From: AP-15 sp963795485 | GTDB taxonomy: Bacteria; Pseudomonadota; Alphaproteobacteria; ATCC43930; CGMCC-115725 | NCBI GenBank assembly: GCA_963795485.1 | Contig: CAWCIL010000003.1 | Span: 62,001 to 126,000 of the forward strand | DNA length: 64,000 bases | Direction of reading: 5' to 3' | In this document: positions 57,842 through 64,000 of the stretch, piece after piece | How the letters are laid out: every line of letters starts with the position of its first letter | Numbering within the stretch: position 1 is the first letter of the stretch | The notes under the pieces: model-generated | Databases searched by the model: none | What the model saw: only the letters and a program-made list of their open reading frames with translations | Told to the model about the DNA's origin: nothing | Translations under genes and position numbers: made by a program

Positions 57842-59404
57842 TCAAGCCGCGCCGAGCGCCGGGCTCCTGTTTCCCTCGATGGCACCTCTCTGCTCGAGCC
57901 GGTCGAGGATCATCTGGGGCAAGCGATGCGCCGGCAGGTCGAGCCGATGCGCGCGCCGCGCCGCGCCGTCCAACAGCACATAGTCGCTCGCCCATTCGTC
58001 GAAGCCGAAATGGCGAAACGCATGCGGTAGGCTCGGCACATGGTCGCCGTAAAAGCCGAACAGGCAGTCCTGCCGACTCGGCCCCAAGCCTTCGAGCAAG
58101 ATCTGCAGCATCGCGTCCGACCGCGCCAGCCCGTCGAGATAGCGCAGCAAGGGGCCGCCCTGCGGCAGGTCCGCCGGATCGAAGCGCCGCCGCAGATCCG
58201 GATCGATCGCCGGCCCGGATGCGAGCCACGGACCGTGATTGCCCATCGTGATGACGAAGACGAAGGTGCGCGGCCCGGCCTCGGCCAGCACACGCAGCAC
58301 CCGATAGGCAAGGTCGGGGTCCGAGCAATAGGGCGGCCGGCTCGATCCTCCCAGGGTGTCGCGGCCGAGAAACCGCTCGAAGCCGAGCGCCGGAATGGTC
58401 TGATCGCGGCGGAAGAAGCCGCGGTCGAACGGGTGCAGGCACACCGTTTGGTAGCCTTCGGCGCGCAGCCGCCAGGCGAGCGAGGCGATCGGCGTGCGGG
58501 CGAAGGCGTGGTAGGGGTTGAACCGGTCATAGCCCAAATCCGGCTCGGGGATACCGGTCAGCACCGCGAACTCGGCGCGCATCGTGTTGGCCCCCCAGCC
58601 GGCGACATCGAGCCGGCCGAACGTCGCTCCCCCTTCTTCCCGACAGGCGTCGAGGCCGGGCAGCAGATCGTGCGGCACAGAAGGCGACAAGCGGCGCGCA
58701 TCGAAAAACAACTCGCATTGCACCAGCACGAGCGGCACCGCCGGGGTGGCGCCGGCCAACGCCGGGGCCGGCAAGACCGCATACCGGGCACGGCGGGCGG
58801 CGCGCTCGGAACGGGCGATAACGCCGTAAACAAGCAGCGTGGCGAACGGGCCGAGCCTTGCCGTGTCGGCGAACGGCTCGCCGATCGGCTCGAGCCGCCG
58901 CAGCATGGCCGCCGCCGCGCCGAGCAACGGCTGCCGCGATATTCCCCACGCCGCGGCGCACACGCCGAGCCATGCGAGCGCGACCAATACCGGACCGGCG
59001 GCCCATAAGGGCGGTTCGAAACAGAGCAGCGCGACGCCGACAGCGAGCGTCGCGAGCGCCCCGCCGATGACCAGGCCCGGCCCGGCAAACGGCAGATAGA
59101 GCTGCGGATGAGTAAAGACATGCGGCAGTTCGGACATGTCCGAAAACACCACCGGCTCGCGCACCGCCTCGCGCTTGGTCTGATCGGCGAGCGCGAACCC
59201 GGCGCCGAGCGAGAAGAGGACGAGGCCGGAAAACACCGGCCGCCCGGTGGCGATCAGCAGCAGACCGGCGGCCAGCAGCACCGGTGCGAGATCGAGCAGG
59301 ACCGCCGGCAGGCTGCCGATGCCGGCGCCCGCGACCCGGCGCGGAATCAGCCATGCCGCCAGGGCCAGCCCGGCGCCGGCAGCCAGCTCCAACGTTGCGC
59401 TCAT
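57842..59404 (-). CDS. LTA-synthase/sulfatase-like membrane protein
   Basis: 520 residues. The N-terminal third has four or five membrane spans (GAGLALAAWLIPRR, LDLAPVLLAAGLLLIATG, GLVIGGALATLAVGVALLCF, VLVALAWLGVCAAAWGI). The rest is an alkaline-phosphatase-superfamily domain: LVLVQCELFFDARRLSPSVP, WGANTMRAEFAVLTGIPEPD with the Thr nucleophile, VFVITMGNHGPW, and GFYGDHVPSLPHAFRHFGFD with metal ligands. Relatives act in capsule or phosphoglycan transfer. ATG 59404 follows the upstream SDR stop by 7 bp, so the two are one operon. Confidence 0.82.
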   Translation of the reverse strand: MSATLELAAGAGLALAAWLIPRRVAGAGIGSLPAVLLDLAPVLLAAGLLLIATGRPVFSGLVLFSLGAGFALADQTKREAVREPVVFSDMSELPHVFTHPQLYLPFAGPGLVIGGALATLAVGVALLCFEPPLWAAGPVLVALAWLGVCAAAWGISRQPLLGAAAAMLRRLEPIGEPFADTARLGPFATLLVYGVIARSERAARRARYAVLPAPALAGATPAVPLVLVQCELFFDARRLSPSVPHDLLPGLDACREEGGATFGRLDVAGWGANTMRAEFAVLTGIPEPDLGYDRFNPYHAFARTPIASLAWRLRAEGYQTVCLHPFDRGFFRRDQTIPALGFERFLGRDTLGGSSRPPYCSDPDLAYRVLRVLAEAGPRTFVFVITMGNHGPWLASGPAIDPDLRRRFDPADLPQGGPLLRYLDGLARSDAMLQILLEGLGPSRQDCLFGFYGDHVPSLPHAFRHFGFDEWASDYVLLDGAARRAHRLDLPAHRLPQMILDRLEQRGAIEGNRSPALGAA

Positions 59405-59411
59405 CCTCCGG

Positions 59412-60191
59412 TCAGCCCGGGCGGATCTGAAAGCGAAAGCGGCGCAGGATCGCGTCGCCGATAAAGGCCGGAGCGATGTCGCAGAACTGCAGACCGAGCA
59501 CCAGCGGCCATGGAAAGGCGACCCGCCTTCGACCGCGATCGATGCCGCGCTTGACGATCCGCGCGGCACTGCCGCCCTCGCGCAAAAACGGGGTCGGCCC
59601 GTCGAACCGGTCGGTCATCGGCGAATTGAAAAAACCCGGGCACACGCTGGTGACGCCGATGCCGCGCGGCGCCAGACGCGGCCGCAACGCCTCGGCATAG
59701 GCGCGCAGCCCGGCTTTGCTCGCGCAATAACCGGGACTGTACGGAAGCCCGCGATAGGCCGCGATCGAGGCCACCAGAGCGATGTGGCCGCGGCCGCGCG
59801 CGCACAGGCCGGGCAGCAGCGGCTCGACCGTGTTGATCGCGCCGAGCAGGTTCACCCGAACTTGCCGCGCGGCGCTCTCAGTACCCTCGGACGGGCTGTC
59901 GAAGTCCGGCCCGGCCGAGGTGCCGGCATTGGCGACCAAGAGGTCGACCGGGTGGTCGCGATCGAAGCCGGTCAGCCACGAGGCCATCGCCGGCGCGTCG
60001 GCCACATCGATCGCCGCCATCCGCACGCTCGCCCCCTTGGCTTCGCAGGCATCGGCGCTCGCCGCCAGCCGTTCGCGATCGCGCCCCAACAGGCCCAGCT
60101 TCGTCTCCGGCCCGGCATAAGCCTCGGCCAAAGCGGCGCCGAGCCCGCTGGAAGCCCCGGTAATGATTACGACGCGAAACTTTGGCCGCAT
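59412..60191 (-). CDS. SDR-family oxidoreductase (DltE/YqjQ-like)
   Basis: 259 residues. ITGASSGLGAALAEAYA at the cofactor site with Arg in GLLGRDRERLAA (NADP preference), NAGTS in LLVANAGTSAGPDF, catalytic Ser in IALVASIAAYRGLPYSPGYC, and Y-x-x-x-K in YCASKAGLRAYAEAL. The tail is long and basic with a hydrophobic segment (FPWPLVLGLQFCDIAPAFIG), as in SDRs linked to polysaccharide or lipid modification. It is the first gene of the operon with the sulfatase-like protein. Confidence 0.88.
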   Translation of the reverse strand: MRPKFRVVIITGASSGLGAALAEAYAGPETKLGLLGRDRERLAASADACEAKGASVRMAAIDVADAPAMASWLTGFDRDHPVDLLVANAGTSAGPDFDSPSEGTESAARQVRVNLLGAINTVEPLLPGLCARGRGHIALVASIAAYRGLPYSPGYCASKAGLRAYAEALRPRLAPRGIGVTSVCPGFFNSPMTDRFDGPTPFLREGGSAARIVKRGIDRGRRRVAFPWPLVLGLQFCDIAPAFIGDAILRRFRFQIRPG

Positions 60192-60358
60192 CCCCGCAAG
60201 CTAAAAAGCCGGCGTCCAAAAGGCGTCACCGGGAGGTTGATCGTCGGGGATCAATTACGCCGCCGGTCCGAGCCTGTATCCCCGCAGTTGAAAAGCTCGG
60301 CGGGGTAAAATTGCCGCAGCCCGGTGCGCACAGCACAGAGGTAAGCGGACCTGCGCGA

Positions 60359-62371
60359 TCAGTCGGAGCTGGCTCGGCTCGCCAAGGTCTTGAGCCGCGG
60401 AGGTGGCCGCGCCGGATGGTGTGCCGCGGCCAGGCAGGCTTCCACGGCGTCATGCAAGCTGCTGACATAATAATCGGCGCCGACGGTTCGCCCCAGATCC
60501 CGGTCCGTCAGGATCGGGTCGCGCGCCGGCCACAGCCCGACCAGCAGCGTGGCCTTGGGCAGGCGCGCCCGCAGCCGCTGCAGCAGGTAGCGCAGATGAG
60601 CCGGGTTGCCGGTGATCTCGAGATACGAGACGCACGCCATCGCGACCTGCGGCAGGTCGAGGGAATCGATCCTGGCGCGGGAGACGGCGTCGTGCGGCAC
60701 CACCCGCGCGCCGAGCCCATGTTTGCCGAGCAGCTGGGCCAGCATGCTGGACGCCGCCTCGTCGAGCGGCCCGCGCCCGGCGATGCACAGGACCGGCGCG
60801 TCCCCTTGCCACCCCGGTGCCAGCCGGCTCTTGTCGAATGCGTCCCCGGCCGGCGGCGGCTCCTGCGGCAGCGCCTTCTGGTCGGCCGTCGGCCCGGCGA
60901 CGGTGTTGTTTTCCTCGGCGCGCGATGGGGTGGCGTCGCCGTATTTGGCGACCTCGCGGACCAGCGCCTTGATCAATTCCTTGAGGTGCTCGAGTTTCGC
61001 GGGCGCCAGCGTCCCGCGGGCGGCATCGTTGGCGGCGAGCTGCAGGCCCTTCAGCGCCACCTCGTCGTAATAGGACGAAAGCGGCCGGTCGGCGAGGTAG
61101 CGCTCGGCCTGCTGTTCCGCCTCGTCCGGGTCGTCGGCGAGCATGCGCTGGTAAAAGCTCTCGACCGGGGTCAGCGGCGGGCGGTCGCCGAGCAGCACGT
61201 CGAGAAACTCCAGGCGCTCGACATAGCGCCCGATCAACACGAGGCACAGGGTCAGCGGCGTCGAGATGATCAGCCCGATCGGGCCCCAGATCCAGGTCCA
61301 GAAGATCGCGGCGATGATCACGGCGAGCGGCGAGAGGCCGGTGCTGTGGCCATAGACCAGCGGCTCCACCACCTGGCCCATGGTGAGCTCGGTGAGGGTG
61401 TACAGCGCCGCCGTCCAGATCACCATCGACCAGCCGGGCTCGACGGCCGCGGCCAGGGCGATCGGCAACGCGGCGGCGATCCAGGACCCGATATAGGGGA
61501 TGAAGCGCAGCAACGTGCCGAGCACGCCCCACAGCACCGGGTTGGGGACGCCGATGAAATAGAGGCCGACGCCGACGATCACGCCAAAGCTGGTGTTGAT
61601 GCCGAGCTGGGTCAGGAAATAGCGGCTGAGCCGCCGCCCGGCGTCGTTCAGCGCCACCGTCGTGCGCTCGAGGTCGCTCGATCCGAACAGCCGGATCGCG
61701 CGGTCGCGCAAATCCTCCTTTTGCAGCAGGGTGAAGATGGTCACGACCAGGATGATGCCGGTCGTCGCCAGCGGGCTCAGCACCGGCGAGACCACCTTTT
61801 CTCCGATCTCCAGCGCCGACATGGTGGGCTGGGTCACCACGACCGGGACCGGCTTTTGCTGTGGTGGCTGCGGTCCGGCGCTGGCCGGGGCCGGCGTGGA
61901 TGCCTCGGGCGGGGCGACGGTGGAGCCGGCGCCCGAGCCGAAGACCTGATTGCCCAGGCTCTTGATCTTGTCCGACAGCCTGCCGACCGTGGCGTCGCGC
62001 AGCCTGGTGATCTTGTTCTCGATCGTGGTCTGGTACTGCGGGATGTCGCGGGCCAGCTCCGCCACCTGAGAGCCGATCGCGGTGCCGAGCCCGAGAATGA
62101 CGCCGAGCGCCAGGACCACCGCGAGAATCACCGACAGGATGCGGCCGAGCCACGCCCGCCGCAGCAGCTCGACGAGCGGGCTCAGCAAAAAGCTCAACAG
62201 CACCGCGAGGGTGATCGGGATCAGCACCTCGCGCCCGAAATAGAGCGCCGCCACCAGGACGACCGCGACGACGATGGTCAGGCCCGGCGTGCCGGGTGCT
62301 CCCGCCGCCCGGACCTGGGCCGGCGGCGCCGGCACCGCCGCGGGCTCCGGCGGGTTCATCGCGTCCGGCAT
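60359..62371 (-). CDS. AI-2E family transporter with an extra C-terminal domain
   Basis: 670 residues. The membrane part (about 25-400) has the AI-2E/PerM pattern: VVVAVVLVAALYFGREVLIP, FLLSPLVELLRRAWLGRI, VLWGVLGTLLRFIPYIGSWI and GPIGLIISTPLTLCLVLIGR. A Pro-rich loop sits at about 160-200. The final 250 residues are soluble: a helical part (VESFYQRMLADDPDEAEQQA), then an alpha/beta domain (VLCIAGRGPLDEAASSMLAQ, MACVSYLEITGNPAHLRYLL). This last part is absent from simple family members. Some relatives are sodium/proton antiporters or export signals; none is proven here. Confidence 0.87.
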   Translation of the reverse strand: MPDAMNPPEPAAVPAPPAQVRAAGAPGTPGLTIVVAVVLVAALYFGREVLIPITLAVLLSFLLSPLVELLRRAWLGRILSVILAVVLALGVILGLGTAIGSQVAELARDIPQYQTTIENKITRLRDATVGRLSDKIKSLGNQVFGSGAGSTVAPPEASTPAPASAGPQPPQQKPVPVVVTQPTMSALEIGEKVVSPVLSPLATTGIILVVTIFTLLQKEDLRDRAIRLFGSSDLERTTVALNDAGRRLSRYFLTQLGINTSFGVIVGVGLYFIGVPNPVLWGVLGTLLRFIPYIGSWIAAALPIALAAAVEPGWSMVIWTAALYTLTELTMGQVVEPLVYGHSTGLSPLAVIIAAIFWTWIWGPIGLIISTPLTLCLVLIGRYVERLEFLDVLLGDRPPLTPVESFYQRMLADDPDEAEQQAERYLADRPLSSYYDEVALKGLQLAANDAARGTLAPAKLEHLKELIKALVREVAKYGDATPSRAEENNTVAGPTADQKALPQEPPPAGDAFDKSRLAPGWQGDAPVLCIAGRGPLDEAASSMLAQLLGKHGLGARVVPHDAVSRARIDSLDLPQVAMACVSYLEITGNPAHLRYLLQRLRARLPKATLLVGLWPARDPILTDRDLGRTVGADYYVSSLHDAVEACLAAAHHPARPPPRLKTLASRASSD

Positions 62372-62465
62372 GGCTGATCGTCCTCCCGAGACCGGAGATG
62401 CCGAGGATGGCGAAATGCGCGCCGAGCCTCTACACTCTCCTAGGTCAACACCGCAGGGGCGAGCA

Positions 62466-63257
62466 ATGATCGTCGAACAGATCTGGACCGCGAACGCCGG
62501 CCGCAACTTCAATTATCTGATCGCCTGCCGCGAGACCGGCGAGGCGCTGGCGGTCGACCCGCTCGACCATGAGAAATGCCTCGCCGCCGCCAAGGCGCGG
62601 GGCTGGACCATCACCCAGATCCTCAACACCCACGAGCATCGCGACCATACCGGCGGCAACCCGCAGATGGTGGCGGCGACCGGCGCCCCGGTGCTCGCGC
62701 ACAAGAACGCCAAGGACCGGATCGCCGAGATGAGCCGCGGCCTCGGCGCCGGCGACGTGATCCGGGTCGGCAAGACGGTCGAGCTCGAATGCCTCGACAC
62801 GCCCGGTCACACGATGTCGCATATCTGCATCATGGCGCATGGCGACACGCCGGCATTGTTCTGCGGCGACACCCTGTTCAACGCCGGCGCCGGCAACTGC
62901 CACAATGGCGGCCACCCGAACGAGCTCTACAACACCTTCGCCGGCCAGCTCGGCAAATTGCCGGAAGAGACGCTGATCTATCCGGGGCACGACTACATCG
63001 CGCGCAATCTCGCCTTCACCCTCGACCGCGAGCCGGACAACGCGCGCGCCAAGGCGATATTGCCGCAGGTCGAGAAGCAGGATACGACGCGCCCGCTCGT
63101 CACCACCCTGGCGCAGGAGCGGGAGATCAACACGTTTTTCCGGCTGTCGAGCCCGAGCGTGATCCGCCGCCTGCGCGAAGCCTTTCCCGACCTGCCCGAC
63201 GATCCCGACGCGCGCACCGTGTTCCTCAAATTGCGCGAGCTGCGCAACAAATGGTGA
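62466..63257 (+). CDS. gloB: Hydroxyacylglutathione hydrolase (glyoxalase II)
   Basis: 263 residues, metallo-beta-lactamase fold that releases D-lactate from S-lactoylglutathione. Metal-binding THEHRDHTGG, GHTMSHICIMA, LFCGDTLFNAGAGNCHNGG and the substrate region YPGHDYIARNLAFTLDREPD are all present. The HxHxDH motif reads HEHRDH. It is longer at the C-terminus than minimal hydrolases (INTFFRLSSPSVIRRLREAF), as in type II enzymes. ATG 62466 follows GGGGCGAG; the open frame upstream is not coding. Confidence 0.92.
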   Translation: MIVEQIWTANAGRNFNYLIACRETGEALAVDPLDHEKCLAAAKARGWTITQILNTHEHRDHTGGNPQMVAATGAPVLAHKNAKDRIAEMSRGLGAGDVIRVGKTVELECLDTPGHTMSHICIMAHGDTPALFCGDTLFNAGAGNCHNGGHPNELYNTFAGQLGKLPEETLIYPGHDYIARNLAFTLDREPDNARAKAILPQVEKQDTTRPLVTTLAQEREINTFFRLSSPSVIRRLREAFPDLPDDPDARTVFLKLRELRNKW

Positions 63258-63291
63258 AAGCGGCGCCCGCTGCAATTCGAGGAGGACCGAG

Positions 63292-64000
63292 ATGCCGCAG
63301 CTGACGACCGATGACGGGGTTCGGCTTTACTACGAGGAGACCGGGTCGGGGACGCCGATCGTCCTGGTCCACGAATTCGCCGACGATTATCGCGGCTATG
63401 AAGGCCAGATGCGCTATTTCGGGCGGCGCTACCGCTGCGATCGCCTACAACGCCCGCGGCTACCCGCCCTCGGACGTGCCGGAAGACCCGGCGCGATACT
63501 CGCAGGACCGCGCCAGGGACGACATCCGCGCCGTGCTCGACGCCTTGAAGATCGACAAGGCCCATGTCGTCGGCATCTCGATGGGCGGCTTTGCCGTGCT
63601 GCATTTCGGCTTGGCCTATCCCGGCCGCGCGCTGTCGCTGGTGGTCGCCGGCTGCGGCTATGGCGCCGAGCCGGGCAAGCGCCAGCAATTCCACGACGAG
63701 ACCGCCAAGACCATCGCGCTGATCGAAGGCCGGGGCATGGGCGAGGCGAGCAAGACCTATGCGCAGGGCCCGAGCCGGGTGCAGTTCCAAAACAAGGACC
63801 CGCGCGGCTGGGGCGAGTTCGCCGCCAACCTCGCCCAGCACTCGACCCAGGGCTCGGCCCTGACGATGCGCGGGGTGCAGGCGCAGCGCCCGTCGCTGTG
63901 GGAGCTGGTCGAGCCGATGCGCCGGCTCGAAGTGCCGACCCTGGTCATGACCGGCGACGAGGACGACCCGTGCCTCGAACCCGGCATCCTGATGAAGCGT
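63292..64000 (+). CDS. Alpha/beta hydrolase (frameshifted, cut by the window edge)
   Basis: Starts at ATG 63292 behind GGAGG: MPQLTTDDGVRLYYEETGSG and IVLVHEFADDYRGYEGQMRY. An extra T near 63437 shifts the frame, after which it reads AIAYNARGYPPSDVPEDPAR, the nucleophile elbow VVGISMGGFAVLHFGLAYPG (Ser in GISMGG), and VPTLVMTGDEDDPCLEPG with the acid residue, still open at the last base. The catalytic His lies beyond the window. Likely a small-molecule esterase or dehalogenase-like hydrolase; substrate unknown. It lies 34 bp after gloB. Confidence 0.85.
   Translation, partial: MPQLTTDDGVRLYYEETGSGTPIVLVHEFADDYRGYEGQMRYFGRRYRCDRLQRPRLPALGRAGRPGAILAGPRQGRHPRRARRLEDRQGPCRRHLDGRLCRAAFRLGLSRPRAVAGGRRLRLWRRAGQAPAIPRRDRQDHRADRRPGHGRGEQDLCAGPEPGAVPKQGPARLGRVRRQPRPALDPGLGPDDARGAGAAPVAVGAGRADAPARSADPGHDRRRGRPVPRTRHPDEA

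Noticed and set aside
60182..62377. 731-residue plus-strand open frame
   Set aside because: Antisense of the AI-2E transporter, which has clear membrane and family signatures.

Overview
The window is a 64 kb stretch of a GC-rich bacterial chromosome, most likely an alphaproteobacterium of the Rhodospirillales/Rhizobiales type. This is inferred from the initiator-tRNA fragment with an A-U pair in its anticodon stem (CAGG/CCTG), the cyanide-insensitive-type cytochrome bd, the FrcBCA-like transporter layout, and the GC-rich genes with ATGA/GTGA overlaps. No rRNA, complete tRNA or CRISPR array is present.

Layout. 1-1558 is the distal end of an integrative element: a tyrosine recombinase gene (C-terminus frameshifted) next to a 50-bp copy of the 3' end of tRNA-fMet, read as attR. 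The tRNA terminator lies just outside it, at 1578. 1559-7200 is an accessory zone. It holds IS-end debris that cuts a uracil-DNA-glycosylase-family gene, an intact GFA-family gene, and a run of decayed genes (serine resolvase, small membrane protein, small unknown protein, HEPN-type protein). It also holds a complete 1570-bp ISNCY/IS1202-like insertion sequence with a 5-bp target duplication, and a scrap of a related IS. From 7.4 kb onward the content is mostly ordinary chromosome: a secreted ricin-type lectin, a sugar ABC transporter, and a six-gene stressosome operon (RsbR-RsbS-RsbT-SpoIIE phosphatase-two hybrid histidine kinases) with a divergent response regulator. These are followed by cytochrome bd (cydAB), queC, B12-dependent methylmalonyl-CoA mutase, heme A synthase and cobM.

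The middle (27-45 kb) carries a FecR/DUF6600 protein, threonine aldolase, half of a Yej-type peptide transporter (yejE-yejF), asd, and a candidate toxin-immunity pair (35.7-37.0 kb). It also carries AhpD- and VOC-type proteins, and a small glycan or specialised-metabolism cluster (polysaccharide deacetylase; FkbH, acyl carrier protein, AAC(3)-like acyltransferase, VOC protein). The right third (45-64 kb) has a TTC38-like protein, a catalase-fold protein, an F420-type oxidoreductase and two 2OG-Fe dioxygenases (one overlapping ada). It also has a tandem duplication of a small coiled-coil membrane protein, gamma-glutamyltransferase, two SDRs around an LTA-synthase-like sulfatase, an AI-2E transporter, glyoxalase II and the start of an alpha/beta hydrolase.

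A caution applies throughout. About thirty single-base frameshifts can be seen, and many break housekeeping-type genes (methylmalonyl-CoA mutase, ABC subunits, kinases). This density points to consensus errors in the assembly as much as to gene decay. Where a frame can be restored by one base I describe the restored protein and say so.
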